A stretch of 64,000 bases of DNA from Paraburkholderia sprentiae WSM5005 (GCF_001865575.2 NZ_CP017562.2:124001-188000), one strand, 5' to 3'; counted from the first letter of the stretch, positions 1 through 9,694 are shown. Made by a program: numbers and translations. The notes: generated by a model not told the origin, from the letters alone.

Positions 1-15
1 GCGAAGCCGCGGGCC

Positions 16-3000
16 TTAACCCGCCTGACCCGCCTCGCCGGCCTTTGGCGACCGGGCATGCCGCTGATGATCGGCGGCCAGAAACATGTACATCGCCGGC
101 ACGACGAACAACGTGAACAGCGTGCCGATCGACATCCCCGTGAAGATCACGAGCCCCATCGCGTTGCGGCCCGCCGCGCCCGCGCCCGAGGCGATCACGA
201 GCGGCACCACGCCGAGCACCATCGCCGCGGTCGTCATCAGGATCGGGCGCAGCCGCACGCCCGCCGCTTCCTCGACCGCTTCGCGCTTGGCGCGGCCCGC
301 GCGCTGCAATTCGTTGGCGAACTGGACGATCAGGATGCCGTGCTTGCTGACGAGACCCATCAGCGTGACCAGGCCGACCTGGGTGTAGATGTTGAGCGTC
401 GTCAGGCCGAGGTTGATGAAGATCAGCGCGCCGAACAACGCCATCGGCACCGAGATCAGGATCACGATCGGATCGCGGAAGCTCTCGAATTGCGCCGCGA
501 GCGCGAGGAACACGATGATCGTCGCGAGCAGCAGTGTGATGACGAAGCCGCCCGACTCCTGCACGAACTGACGCGACGCGCCCGAGTAATCGGCCGAATA
601 GCCGGCCGGCGCGACCTGCGCGGTCGCCTTGCGCAGAAAATCGAGCACCTGGCCCTGCGACACGCCCGGCACCGTCACGCCGGAGATCGTCGCCGAATTC
701 AACTGCTGGAAGTGGTTGATCGATTCGGGCGCCACGCGGTGTTGCAGATGCGCGACCGTCGACGCCGGAATCACACTGCCGTCCGGCGTGCGCAGATAGT
801 AGTCGAGCACCTGCGACGGATTGAGCCGGTCGATCTGCAACACCTGCGGGATCACCTTGTACGAGCGTCCCGCAATCGAGAAGTAGTTGACGTAGCCGCC
901 GCCCAGCGCCGACCCGAGCGCCTGTCCGACGTCGCTCTGCGACAGCCCGAGCGAGGCCACCTTGTCGCGATCGACGACGAGCGTCGCTTCCGGCTTGTCG
1001 ATTTTCAGGTCGGTATCGACGAAGAAGAACATGCCGCTTTCGCGCGCTTTTTCGAGCACCGCCTGCGACACCCCGTCGAGGTTTTCGAACGGCTCGGTCG
1101 TGCTGATCACGAACTGTACCGGCAAGCCCTGCGAGCCCGGCAGCGGCGGAAACTGGAACGCCGCGACGCGCGCGCCCGCGATCTGATTCCACTTCTGCTG
1201 CAACTCCTGCTGCAATACGGTCGCGTTCCTGTCGCGCTGATCCCACGTCTTGAACAGCACGCCGCCGATGCCCCGATTGACGCTCGGCGAGCCCGTGAGC
1301 TGGAACATCTGCGAGTATTCGGGCAGCGTCTTCGAGGCATCGAACACCTGGTCCGCGTAGGTCTGCATTTGCTCGATCGTCGCGTTCGGCGGCCCGACGA
1401 CCTGCGAAAGCACGACGCCCTGGTCTTCCTGCGGCGCGAGTTCCGACTTCGAGGTCATGAACAGGTACACGGTGCCGCACAGCAACAGCACGCCCATGAT
1501 CACGAACACGGGCCAGGTATCGAGCGTCGCATGCAACAGCCGGCCGTAGCCGCGATGCACGCGCTCGAACTGTCGATCGACGAAACGCGCGAAGCGCCCC
1601 GACTCCTGCTCGGCGCGGAAAAAGCGCGAGCACATCATCGGCGACAACGTGAGTGCGATCACGCCCGATACCGTCACCGCGCCCGCGAGCGTGAACGCGA
1701 ACTCGGTGAAGAGCGCGCCCGTCAGCCCGCCCTGGAAGCCGATCGGCGCATACACGGCGATCAGCACGACGGTCATCGCGAGGATCGGGCCGCCGAGTTC
1801 ACGCGCGGCGATCAGCGCGGCGTCGAACGGCGCCTTGCCTTCGTGCTTCATGTGCCGATCGACGTTCTCGACCACGATGATCGCGTCGTCCACGACGAGC
1901 CCGATCGCGAGCACGAGCGCGAGCAGCGTCAGCAGATTGATCGAATAGCCGAGCACCTGCATCACGAAGAACGTGCCGATCAGCGACAGCGGCATCGCGA
2001 TCAGCGGCACGATCACCGCGCGGAAGCTGCCGAGAAACAGGAAGATCACGACCGTCACGATCGCGAGCGCTTCGACCAGCGTCTTGATCACTTCCGCGAT
2101 CGCGGTGTTGACGAAGTCGGTCGCGTCATAAACGATGTCGCCCGTCATGCCGGTCGGAAACTGCCTCTGCAATTCGGGAAACACGACTTTTACGCGCTTG
2201 GCCACGTCGAGAATGTTCGCGTCCGGCGCGACCTTGATGCCGATGAACACCGACCGCTTGCCGCTGAACGCGACGTTGAAGTCGTAGCTGTCGGCGCCGA
2301 GCACCACGTTCGCGACATCCTCGAGACGCACGATCGAGCCGTTCTTCTGCTTGACGACGAGCTGTTTGAAATCGTCGACGGTATGCAGGTCCGTGCCTGC
2401 TTGCAGGTCGACGCTGACCATCTGCCCCTTCGTCGAGCCGAGCGTCGCGAGATAGTTGTTGTTGCCGAGCGCGGTGTACACATCGCTCGCGCTTACGCCG
2501 TGCGCGGCAAGCCGCGCCGAATCCAGCCACGCGCGCATCGCGAACTGCCGGCCGCCGAGCACCTCGGCGGTCTGCACGCCCTCGATCGAGTCGAGCTTCG
2601 GCTTGACCACGCGCAACAGGTAGTCCGTGACGTTGTTGCTCGGCAGCACGCTGCTGTAGAAGCCCATGTACATCGCGTCGGTGGTCTGTCCCGTCTGCAC
2701 CGTGAGCACCGGCTGCTGCGCCTGCGGCGGCAACTGGTTGCGCACCGAGCCGATCTGCGTGTTGATTTCGGTCAGCGCGCGGTTCGCGTCGTAGTTCAGG
2801 CGCAGCGTCGCGGTGATCGTCGACACGCCCGTGATGCTCGTCGACGACATGTAGTCGATGCCCTGCGCCTGCGCGATCGCCGCTTCGAGCGGCTGCGTGA
2901 TGAAGCCGGCGATGGTGTCCGAGTTCGCGCCATAGTAGGCCGTCGTGATCGTGACGACCGCGTTCTCGGTCTGCGGATACTGGCTGACCTTCAGCACCGC

Positions 3001-3084
3001 GAGTGCACGCAGCCCGAGCACGAGGATCAGCAGGCTCACGACCGAAGCGAGGACCGGCCGGCGGATGAAGATGTCCGTGAACAT
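16..3084 (-). CDS. RND (HAE1) multidrug efflux permease
   Basis: Inner-membrane proton-driven pump of a tripartite efflux system, 1022 aa, the usual length of the AcrB/MexB family. It starts with the family-typical MFTDIFIRRP, which places TM1 at the N-terminus. The TM4 proton-relay acidic pair is D399-D400, within GLVVDDAIIVVENV. A second hydrophobic block of TM segments lies near residues 870-1010. It is the last gene of an operon: the adaptor gene stops 16 bp upstream and the outer-membrane factor precedes that. The order outer-membrane factor, adaptor, pump is somewhat unusual, since the adaptor often comes first. It resembles the MexK/MexW branch, but substrates cannot be read from the sequence. 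Confidence 0.95.
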   Translation of the reverse strand: MFTDIFIRRPVLASVVSLLILVLGLRALAVLKVSQYPQTENAVVTITTAYYGANSDTIAGFITQPLEAAIAQAQGIDYMSSTSITGVSTITATLRLNYDANRALTEINTQIGSVRNQLPPQAQQPVLTVQTGQTTDAMYMGFYSSVLPSNNVTDYLLRVVKPKLDSIEGVQTAEVLGGRQFAMRAWLDSARLAAHGVSASDVYTALGNNNYLATLGSTKGQMVSVDLQAGTDLHTVDDFKQLVVKQKNGSIVRLEDVANVVLGADSYDFNVAFSGKRSVFIGIKVAPDANILDVAKRVKVVFPELQRQFPTGMTGDIVYDATDFVNTAIAEVIKTLVEALAIVTVVIFLFLGSFRAVIVPLIAMPLSLIGTFFVMQVLGYSINLLTLLALVLAIGLVVDDAIIVVENVDRHMKHEGKAPFDAALIAARELGGPILAMTVVLIAVYAPIGFQGGLTGALFTEFAFTLAGAVTVSGVIALTLSPMMCSRFFRAEQESGRFARFVDRQFERVHRGYGRLLHATLDTWPVFVIMGVLLLCGTVYLFMTSKSELAPQEDQGVVLSQVVGPPNATIEQMQTYADQVFDASKTLPEYSQMFQLTGSPSVNRGIGGVLFKTWDQRDRNATVLQQELQQKWNQIAGARVAAFQFPPLPGSQGLPVQFVISTTEPFENLDGVSQAVLEKARESGMFFFVDTDLKIDKPEATLVVDRDKVASLGLSQSDVGQALGSALGGGYVNYFSIAGRSYKVIPQVLQIDRLNPSQVLDYYLRTPDGSVIPASTVAHLQHRVAPESINHFQQLNSATISGVTVPGVSQGQVLDFLRKATAQVAPAGYSADYSGASRQFVQESGGFVITLLLATIIVFLALAAQFESFRDPIVILISVPMALFGALIFINLGLTTLNIYTQVGLVTLMGLVSKHGILIVQFANELQRAGRAKREAVEEAAGVRLRPILMTTAAMVLGVVPLVIASGAGAAGRNAMGLVIFTGMSIGTLFTLFVVPAMYMFLAADHQRHARSPKAGEAGQAG

Positions 3085-3100
3085 GATCGGGCGGCCTCGC

Positions 3101-4252
3101 TTATTGTTCCTGTGGCGTCGGATTCGGACTGTCCGACGGCTGAACCTTGTTGTCGATGATCAACGGCGTGCCGTTCTTGAGCTTGATCTGGCCGCTCGTC
3201 ACGACCTGGGTGCCGTCGTCGATGCCCTTGAGAATCGCCACCTGGTCGCCGCGCGTCGGCCCCGGTGTCACGAACACCTGCTGCGCGACGGGCAGCGTCT
3301 TGCCCTGCGCGTTGGGCTGCGTGCCGGGCTTCACGACGAACACGGTCGCGCCGTAGGGGTTGTAGGTGATCGCCGTTTGCGGCAGGGTCAGGTAGCGCTG
3401 TTGGGCCCCCGAGTCGATCTTCACGTTCGCGTACATACCGGGCAGCAGCTTGCGCTCGCGGTTGTCGACGTTCGCTTCGATTTCTACGTTGCGGGTCGCG
3501 CTATCGACTTTCGGGCTCACCGACTGGATCTTGCCGGTGAAGGTTTGCCCGCTGTACGCGTTGGTATCGACGCTGACGGTCGCGCCGATCGCGAGTTGGC
3601 CGAGCTGTTGTTGCGGCACGGAGAAGTCGGCGTAGATCGGATCGATGGCTTGCAGCGTGACGATCGCATCGCCGGGATTCAGGTATTGCCCCGGATTGAT
3701 CGTCGTGATGCCGAGGCGGCCCGCGAACGGCGCGCGAATCGTCTTCTTGTCGACCAGCGCCTGCTGTTGCGCGACTTGCGCCTTCTTGGCCTTCAGGTCG
3801 GCCGCGTCGGCGTCGAGCTGCGCCTTCGCGATCGCCTTGATGTCGTACTGTGCGCGGTCGCGCTCGTACACGGTCTGCGCGAGTTCGGCCGCGGCCTGCA
3901 ACGACCGCAGCAGCGCGACGTCGCTGTCGGCGTTGAGTCGCACGAGGATCTGTCCGGCTTTCGCTTCCTGTCCCGACACGAACGCAACCTCGCGCACCAG
4001 ACCGGCAACTTCGGTCGTCACGTCGACGCCGCGCACCGCGCGCAGGCTGCCGACCGCCGCGAGCTGCGGCTGCCACGACTGATAGTGGACCACCACCGCC
4101 GATACCGTGGCGGGCGGCGCGGTGTTGGCTGCCATGAACTTCGCGAACATGTGCGCGCGGAACAGGTTGAAGCCGACCAGCGCGGCGAGCAGCAAGCCGA
4201 CGCAGATCAACATGATCACCATCCGCTTCGTCATCGGTTTTCTTTCGGCCAT
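3101..4252 (-). CDS. RND efflux periplasmic adaptor (membrane fusion protein)
   Basis: Adaptor linking the RND pump to the outer-membrane channel, 383 aa. A single N-terminal membrane anchor lies at about residues 10-30 (MVIMLICVGLLLAALVGF). It is followed by the first half of a lipoyl domain, an Ala/Gln/Lys-rich alpha-hairpin (about 110-170), and the second lipoyl half beginning IRAPFAGRLG, a hallmark of the HlyD/AcrA family. Beta-barrel and membrane-proximal domains follow. No lipobox is visible, so it is probably anchored by the TM helix. It lies 51 bp after the outer-membrane factor and 16 bp before the pump, so the three are co-transcribed. Confidence 0.95.
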   Translation of the reverse strand: MAERKPMTKRMVIMLICVGLLLAALVGFNLFRAHMFAKFMAANTAPPATVSAVVVHYQSWQPQLAAVGSLRAVRGVDVTTEVAGLVREVAFVSGQEAKAGQILVRLNADSDVALLRSLQAAAELAQTVYERDRAQYDIKAIAKAQLDADAADLKAKKAQVAQQQALVDKKTIRAPFAGRLGITTINPGQYLNPGDAIVTLQAIDPIYADFSVPQQQLGQLAIGATVSVDTNAYSGQTFTGKIQSVSPKVDSATRNVEIEANVDNRERKLLPGMYANVKIDSGAQQRYLTLPQTAITYNPYGATVFVVKPGTQPNAQGKTLPVAQQVFVTPGPTRGDQVAILKGIDDGTQVVTSGQIKLKNGTPLIIDNKVQPSDSPNPTPQEQ

Positions 4253-4303
4253 CGTGATGTCCTTGCTCGGCTTGGGGCGCGGGCTGGGGTTGCGTCAGCG
4301 CGC

Positions 4304-5833
4304 TCAGTGCGGCGTTGCGGCGGTTGCTGTTGCTGCCGATGACGGCGACGAATCCGGCGCGGCCGCATTCCACCAGCCGCCGCCGAGCGCCTGGAACAGC
4401 GCCGCGGTATCGGCGTAACGCGCTGCCTGCGCCTGCGCGAGACTCACGACCGTTTGCTGATACTGGCGTTGCGCGACGAGCAGCGCGAGGTAGCTCACGC
4501 CGCCGACGCGATACTGCCCGCGCGTCAGTTCGAGCGAATCGCTCGCGGCGCGCGACGCGTCGGTCTGCGCCCGCAGGCCGGTCGCGTCGTGTTCGAGCGC
4601 GCGCAGCGCGTCGGCGACGTTCTGGAACGCGAGCAGCACCGTCTCGCGGTATTGCGCGCCGGCCTGCTCGTAGGCGGCTTGCGCAGCGCGCTTCTGCGCG
4701 CTCAGCTGGCCACCGTGAAAGACCGGCTGCAGCAAGCCCGCGCCGATGCTCCAGATCGTGCTGCCGGCCCTGAGGACCTGGGCCGGCGTCAACGCCTCGG
4801 CGCCGTAGCTCGCGGACAGCGTGATCTGCGGATACATCGCCGCGGTCGCTACGCCGATCTGCGCGCTCGCCTGATGCAGCGTGGCGTCGGCGGCGAGGAT
4901 GTCGGGGCGCTGGCGCACCAGCGACGACGGCAGGCTCACGGGCAGCGTGTCGGGCAGCGAGAACATGTCGAGCGTGAAGTCGGGCACCGAGGTATCGCTT
5001 GGCAGTTTGCCGGCGAGTACTGCGAGCTGATGGCGCGCCTGATCGAGTTGCTGATAGAGGGGCGGCAGCGTCGCGCGGGTCTGCGCGAGCAGCGTTTCCT
5101 GCGCCAGCACGGCCACGCGGCTCGCGCCGCCGAGTGCGAGCTGCTGATTCAGCACGTCGAGCTGCTGCTGTTCCTCGGTGGCGATCCGCTCGGTCGCATC
5201 GATTTGCGCGCGCACCGACGCTTCCTTGACGGCCGCCGTGACGAGGTTGGCCGATATCGCGAGGTAGGCAGCCTGCAACTGGAAGCGCTGATAGTCGATC
5301 TGCGCATGCAGCGCTTCGAGTTCGCGCCGCGCGCCGCCGAACACGTCCAGCTTGTATGAGACGTTGACCGATGCGTTGTAGAGATTGAATTCCTCGACGA
5401 GGCCGGGCTCGCCGAACGCGATGCCGTTGACCTTTTCCCGTGTGGCGCCAAGTTGCGCGTCGACGCTCGGCAGCAAGGTGCCGCCGGCCTGCGCGTAGAA
5501 ATTCTCACGGGCTTGGCGCAAAGCGGCCTGCGCCGCGGCCATGTTCGGGCTGTTGGCGATGGCCTCGCGGATCAGCGCGTCGAGCGGCTCGCAATGAAAC
5601 AGCGTCCACCATGCGGCGGGAATGTCCTGGGCCGGCGCGAAACGCTGCGGCAAGCCGGCGGGGCCCGGCGCGGAGGCGGTCTGGTCGGGCAGCGGCGTGG
5701 CGGTGAAGGTGTTGGTGGCCGGCGCGGGTGGCGAGTGGTAGTCGGGGCCGACCATGCAGCCGGCCAGCGCCGCGCAGCCGCACAGCGCAACGTAGATGCG
5801 TCGCCAGACAATACGCTGACTCACGTCGATCAT
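4304..5833 (-). CDS. Outer-membrane factor lipoprotein, NodT/OprM family
   Basis: Trimeric outer-membrane channel of the efflux system, 509 aa. The signal peptide ends in a lipobox (ALAGC, Cys26) followed by MVGPDY, as in OprM/NodT proteins. Two repeated alpha-helical/beta halves of the OEP family are visible, with the typical RPDI...A...L..A.A.IGVA.A..YP motif near residues 305-340. It is the first gene of the three-gene operon. About 250 bp separate it from the next gene upstream, where the promoter should lie, but I see no clear consensus boxes there. Confidence 0.93.
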   Translation of the reverse strand: MIDVSQRIVWRRIYVALCGCAALAGCMVGPDYHSPPAPATNTFTATPLPDQTASAPGPAGLPQRFAPAQDIPAAWWTLFHCEPLDALIREAIANSPNMAAAQAALRQARENFYAQAGGTLLPSVDAQLGATREKVNGIAFGEPGLVEEFNLYNASVNVSYKLDVFGGARRELEALHAQIDYQRFQLQAAYLAISANLVTAAVKEASVRAQIDATERIATEEQQQLDVLNQQLALGGASRVAVLAQETLLAQTRATLPPLYQQLDQARHQLAVLAGKLPSDTSVPDFTLDMFSLPDTLPVSLPSSLVRQRPDILAADATLHQASAQIGVATAAMYPQITLSASYGAEALTPAQVLRAGSTIWSIGAGLLQPVFHGGQLSAQKRAAQAAYEQAGAQYRETVLLAFQNVADALRALEHDATGLRAQTDASRAASDSLELTRGQYRVGGVSYLALLVAQRQYQQTVVSLAQAQAARYADTAALFQALGGGWWNAAAPDSSPSSAATATAATPH

Positions 5834-6083
5834 CGATCTACCTTGTCTCGCCAGTGGCGGGTGGACCGGACGAAGAGGTTCAGGTCACCCGAACGTTCCT
5901 GGAGTTGTCTTGCTGTCGCTGGAATTTACCATGCACGGCGCGAACCGCGCTTGGCCTCGTCTTCGCCGGCCGACGAAGGCGGATACGAGATCACGTAGGA
6001 GGGACGCCGCCCGGTTCGCCGATGAATCCGCGGATCGCGGCGGCGCGATTTCCCCGGCGGCGCGCTGATTCGATCGTCTGGTT

Positions 6084-6818
6084 TTAGCGGGCCTCGTCGG
6101 CCGCTCGCCGCTGCGCGATCAGATCGGCGAGCCGCTCGGCCTGCTGGCCTTGCGCATCGAAATTGTTCGCGTCGAGCCAGCGTTGATAGGACGAGCGCAA
6201 CGCTGGCCACTCGCTGTCGATGATCGAAAACCACGCCGTGTCGCGATTGCGCTCGCGGTAGACGATCGCCTGCCGGAAGATCCCCTCGAACGTGAATCCA
6301 TAGCGCAGTGCGGCCTTGCGCGACGGCTCGTTCAGCGAATCGCATTTCCATTCGAAACGCCGGTAACCGAGCTTGTCGAACACTTCGCCGAGCAGCACGA
6401 ACATCACATCGGTCGCGACGCGCGTGCGCTTGAGCCGCGGCGAATACACAACGTGGCCGACTTCGATCACGCCATTGGCGGGATCGATTCGCATCAGCGC
6501 GAGCGTGCCGACCGGCTTGCCGGTCGCCAGGTCGATCACCGCGTAGTGCAGCGGATCTTTCGATGCTGCCATCCGCGCCAAATGCTCGCGATAGGCCGCG
6601 AGGCTCTCGAACGGGCCGACCGCGAGATAGGTCCAGTCGCGGCCGTCGGTGGCCGAGCGGTACGCGTCGAAGAGGTCGGCCGCGTGGCGCTCGACGTCGA
6701 CGGGTTCGAGGCGGCAATAACGGCCGCTCAGCGGTTCGCGGCCCGGCGGCTGCGCGCCGTGCCAGCCGGGTACGGGCACGCCGATCGGCTGGCCGTAGAC
6801 GTCACGTGTGGGTTCCAT
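6084..6818 (-). CDS. GNAT family N-acetyltransferase, RimJ/RimL type
   Basis: Predicted acyl-CoA-dependent N-acetyltransferase, 244 aa. The start chosen is the ATG at 6818 (MEPTRD), which has AGGAG at good spacing; an upstream in-frame ATG at 6845 has none. The core shows the GNAT fold order: an acceptor-recognition segment, the strand GVIEVGHVVYSP, and a C-terminal part with KCDSLNEPSRKAALRYGF, typical of the RimJ/RimL acetyltransferase_3 family. It is transcribed divergently from the MocR regulator at 6910, which could control it. Substrate unknown. Confidence 0.85.
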   Translation of the reverse strand: MEPTRDVYGQPIGVPVPGWHGAQPPGREPLSGRYCRLEPVDVERHAADLFDAYRSATDGRDWTYLAVGPFESLAAYREHLARMAASKDPLHYAVIDLATGKPVGTLALMRIDPANGVIEVGHVVYSPRLKRTRVATDVMFVLLGEVFDKLGYRRFEWKCDSLNEPSRKAALRYGFTFEGIFRQAIVYRERNRDTAWFSIIDSEWPALRSSYQRWLDANNFDAQGQQAERLADLIAQRRAADEAR

Positions 6819-6871
6819 GTCTTGTTCTCCTGTTGATGCCGGCACGATACGGCAAACGTGGTATGTTCAAA

Positions 6872-6902
6872 AGATCCACGACACGCTTATTCGATAGATC
6901 CA
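6872..6902. promoter_or_regulatory. Direct repeat AGATCCA x2, possible MocR operator
   Basis: Two copies of AGATCCA begin at 6872 and 6896, 24 bp apart start to start. They lie in the 91-bp gap between the divergent GNAT and MocR genes, just before the MocR start. MocR/PdxR/GabR-type regulators are known to bind direct repeats in such divergent regions. The assignment is inference from position and repeat geometry only. Confidence 0.35.
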
Positions 6903-6909
6903 GCCAACC

Positions 6910-8505
6910 ATGATCGAAATCATCGGACCGCTCGTCCACGCGGACGCCGCCGACGCCGCGCGGCCCGCGCCGCTGCAAAAGCAACTGATCGACCGTCTGC
7001 AGCAGGCGATCCTCGCGGGTCGTCTGCCGGCCGGATCGCGGCTGCCGTCGTCGCGACTGCTCGCCGCCGAAATGGGCGTATCGCGCAACACGGTCGTGAT
7101 CGCCTACGAGCATCTGGTCGCCGTCGGCTATGTGATCGCCGATCGCCAGGGTACGCGCGTGAGCCCGCTATCGAGCCCCGCCGCGCGTGGCGAGCGGGCG
7201 GCGGCGTCGGCCGCGTCGGAGGTCGTCTACGCGGCACGCGTCGAGCAGTTCGCGGCGTCGCACCATCACGCCGACAACGCCGACGCGCTGACACCCGGCA
7301 CGCCCGCGCTCGACCGTTTCCCGCTTGCCGCATGGCGGCGCGCGCTCGACCGGGCGATGGAGCGTGCATTGCCGCGCGCGCTCGGCTACGGCACGCCGGC
7401 TGGCGAGCTCGCGTTGCGCGACGCGATTGCCGCGCATCTGCGGATGGCGCGCGGCGTACGCTGCGATGGTTCGCAGGTCGTGATCACCGAGGGCGCGCAG
7501 GAGGCGCTCAATCTGTGCGTGCGACTGCTGACCAATCCCGGCCATATCGGATGGATCGAAGACCCGGGCTATCGCGGCGCAAAGGCCGCCTTTACCGCCG
7601 GCGATTTGCGCGTGCTGCCGATCCCCGTCGACGCCGAAGGCATGGCGGTGCCAGCCGACGCCTGGCGCACGCATCCGCCGAAGCTGATCTATACGTCTCC
7701 CGCGCATCAGTATCCGACGGGCGCGGTGCTATCGGTGGCGCGGCGGCTGGCGCTGATCGCGCAGGCGCGGCGCTGCGGCGCGTGGCTGATCGAGGACGAT
7801 TACGACGGCGAGGTGCGCCATACCGGCGAGCCGATCGCGAGCATGCAGGGCCTCGTCGACGAGGCACCCGTGCTGTACGTCGGCTCGTTCAGCAAGACGA
7901 TGTTTCCGGCGTTGCGCATCGGCTTCGTCGTGCTGCCTCACGCGATCGCCGCGCGCGCCGCTGTTGCGCTGCAAGAGATGCTGCGCGGCGGGCATCGGCT
8001 GGAGCAACTGGCGCTCGCGCAGTTCATCGAAAGTGGCGAGTTCGGGCGGCATCTCGGGCGGATGCGGCGGCTCTACCGCGAGCGCCAGCAGGCGCTGCGC
8101 GACGCGCTGGCCGAGCATTTTCCCGCGGCGACGATTTTGGGCGGCGATTGCGGCATGCATCTGACGCTGCGGCTGCCCGCGTCGTTCGACGATCGCGCCG
8201 TCGCGGCGCGGGCGCAGACGCGGGGGCTCAGTCCGCGCGCGCTGTCGGGGTTCGCGATCGGGGAGCCGGGGGACAACAACGGGCTCGTGATCGGGTATGG
8301 CAACACGGAGGCAGAGCGCTTGGAGCCTGCGGTCAGAGTGCTGGCGGAGTTGGTGCGGGAGATGGAGGGCGACGCGCGAGCGGCTGCGAAACGCTCGGCA
8401 AAACGCGCGGAAAAGCGCGCGGAAAAGCGCGCGGCAAAGCCCGCCGCCCGGCCCCGCAAAAAGCCCGCCCCGCAACGCCGCCCGCCCGCCGCCCCGGCAA
8501 CCTGA
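6910..8505 (+). CDS. MocR/PdxR-type regulator (GntR HTH + aminotransferase fold) with basic tail
   Basis: PLP-binding transcription regulator, 531 aa. Residues about 15-85 form a GntR winged helix (LQQAILAGRLPAGSRLPSSR). Residues about 120-480 form an aminotransferase class I-like domain: IEDDYDGE carries the PLP Asp region and VGSFSKTMFPALR the Schiff-base Lys. The last about 35 residues are almost only Ala, Lys, Arg and Pro, encoded by a 12-bp tandem repeat, and are not part of the usual family architecture. Divergent from a GNAT gene, its likely target together with itself. Confidence 0.92.
   Translation: MIEIIGPLVHADAADAARPAPLQKQLIDRLQQAILAGRLPAGSRLPSSRLLAAEMGVSRNTVVIAYEHLVAVGYVIADRQGTRVSPLSSPAARGERAAASAASEVVYAARVEQFAASHHHADNADALTPGTPALDRFPLAAWRRALDRAMERALPRALGYGTPAGELALRDAIAAHLRMARGVRCDGSQVVITEGAQEALNLCVRLLTNPGHIGWIEDPGYRGAKAAFTAGDLRVLPIPVDAEGMAVPADAWRTHPPKLIYTSPAHQYPTGAVLSVARRLALIAQARRCGAWLIEDDYDGEVRHTGEPIASMQGLVDEAPVLYVGSFSKTMFPALRIGFVVLPHAIAARAAVALQEMLRGGHRLEQLALAQFIESGEFGRHLGRMRRLYRERQQALRDALAEHFPAATILGGDCGMHLTLRLPASFDDRAVAARAQTRGLSPRALSGFAIGEPGDNNGLVIGYGNTEAERLEPAVRVLAELVREMEGDARAAAKRSAKRAEKRAEKRAAKPAARPRKKPAPQRRPPAAPAT
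8397..8446 (+). repeat. 12-bp tandem repeat encoding Lys/Ala/Arg tail
   Basis: About three to four imperfect copies of GCGCGGAAAAGC at the 3' end of the MocR gene encode repeated AEKR/AKR units. Copy-number change in steps of 12 bp would keep the frame. The tail resembles the basic C-termini of histone H1-like bacterial proteins. Confidence 0.7.
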
Positions 8506-8701
8506 AGTTTTGCGTTTGTCCGCCCAGCCCATGTCGCGCTATCGTGTCGTATGCGCGGCGACTTCGTAGTTCCGACGTGCTGGTTTGCCCGCATGTGCCG
8601 CGGTTGCCCGGCTCGCCGCATCGCGGGCGTGGCGCCGGCGCCGGGCACGGACAAGGCGTTGACTGTGGTTATCGATGACGATCTATCAGACCGGAGACGA
8701 C

Positions 8702-9034
8702 ATGAAGGAAATCGAACCGACCCCGTGGTTTGACCTTGCCATTCATACGCCCGTACGCGAGGGCTGGTACGAGGTGCAGTTGCCGAGCGGGGACACCGCG
8801 TTTGCAAAATTTGGCGATGGCGTATGGACCGAAAAGCCGTTGCTCGTATTCACGCATTGGCGCGGCCTGTCTGCCGATCCGACGCAAGCCGCCGATGGCG
8901 CGGCGGAGTCGGTCAATGCCGAAGCCACTGCGGCGCAGGGCGTGCGCGCCGCCTGGAACGCGTTCTTCCCGGGACTCGGCGAAGAGCAGCACAAGCCGCT
9001 CAATGCGATGCCGAATGGCAAGGCGCCGCATTGA
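8702..9034 (+). CDS. Small hypothetical protein
   Basis: Unrecognised 110-aa cytoplasmic protein. The start at 8702 (MKEIEP) is preceded by GGAG eight bases upstream; an in-frame ATG at 8675 is weaker. The N-terminal half (WFDLAIHTPVREGWYEVQL...FAKFGDGVWT) looks like a compact beta-rich fold with several Trp residues, and the C-terminus is Ala-rich. No signal peptide, TM segment or known motif. It sits alone between the MocR gene and a convergent GNAT gene. Confidence 0.7.
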   Translation: MKEIEPTPWFDLAIHTPVREGWYEVQLPSGDTAFAKFGDGVWTEKPLLVFTHWRGLSADPTQAADGAAESVNAEATAAQGVRAAWNAFFPGLGEEQHKPLNAMPNGKAPH

Positions 9035-9145
9035 GGGTCCATCGACATTCGCGTGAAGGCTGATCGAGCGGCGGCCTATCGGCTTGTTCGCGGCGGGCGA
9101 TGCGTTCGAGGTGGCGCCGGTCGCGGCCCGCGCGCAGTGACGCGC

Positions 9146-9643
9146 TTATGCGTTCCGTTCGGTTTCGCCTTCGGCGAATGCTGTGAGCGCATCCCCAGCG
9201 AGACGGTAACGCACCCATTCGCTTTGCGGATTCGCGCCGATCGACTTGTAGAAGCCGATGGCCGGCTCGTTCCAGTCGAGCACGCTCCACTCGAAGCGGC
9301 CGCAGCCCGTTTCGCAGGCGATTTGCGCGAGATGGCGCAGCATCTGTTTGCCCGCGCCGCTGCCGCGCGATGCGGGCGATACGTACAGGTCTTCCAGGTA
9401 AAGTCCCTGCTTGCCGAGCCACGTCGAATACGAAAAGAAGTACACGCAAAAACCGACGGGCTCGCCGTTCATTTCGCAGATCAGTGCCTTCGCGGGGGCG
9501 CCCGCGCCAAACAGGCTCTTTTCGATATCTTTGACGCCGGCGACGACTTCGTGCTCGGCTTTCTCGTAGACCGCGAGTTCGGTGATGAAGCGCAGGATCA
9601 GGGTGGCGTCGGACGCGGTGGCGGGGCGGATGTGGATGGTCAA
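9146..9643 (-). CDS. GNAT family N-acetyltransferase, SSAT-like
   Basis: Single-domain acetyltransferase of 165 aa. It carries the acetyl-CoA binding motif as LYVSPASRGSGAGKQML (R/Q-x-x-G-x-G/A at about residues 90-100), followed by FEWSVLDWNEPAIGFYKSIGA, the usual GNAT motif B with the Tyr near the acid-base position. The N-terminal order (IRPATASDATLILRFITELAVYEKAEHEV) resembles diamine/thialysine acetyltransferases of the SSAT group. That suggests, without proving, a small amine substrate. Confidence 0.85.
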   Translation of the reverse strand: MTIHIRPATASDATLILRFITELAVYEKAEHEVVAGVKDIEKSLFGAGAPAKALICEMNGEPVGFCVYFFSYSTWLGKQGLYLEDLYVSPASRGSGAGKQMLRHLAQIACETGCGRFEWSVLDWNEPAIGFYKSIGANPQSEWVRYRLAGDALTAFAEGETERNA

Positions 9644-9694
9644 GGCTGATTGCTCGGTGAGTTCGGTGGTGAATCGAACTCACATCGTAGCAAA

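Noticed and set aside
58..3159. Open 1033-codon frame antisense to the RND pump
   Set aside because: Composition is Arg/His/Asp-rich with no motif; it arises from strong GC bias opposite a real, motif-rich gene. The same applies to long antisense frames opposite the CoA ligase (18532-20037), the acyl-CoA dehydrogenase (20966-22471) and the monooxygenase/reductase (24404-26608).
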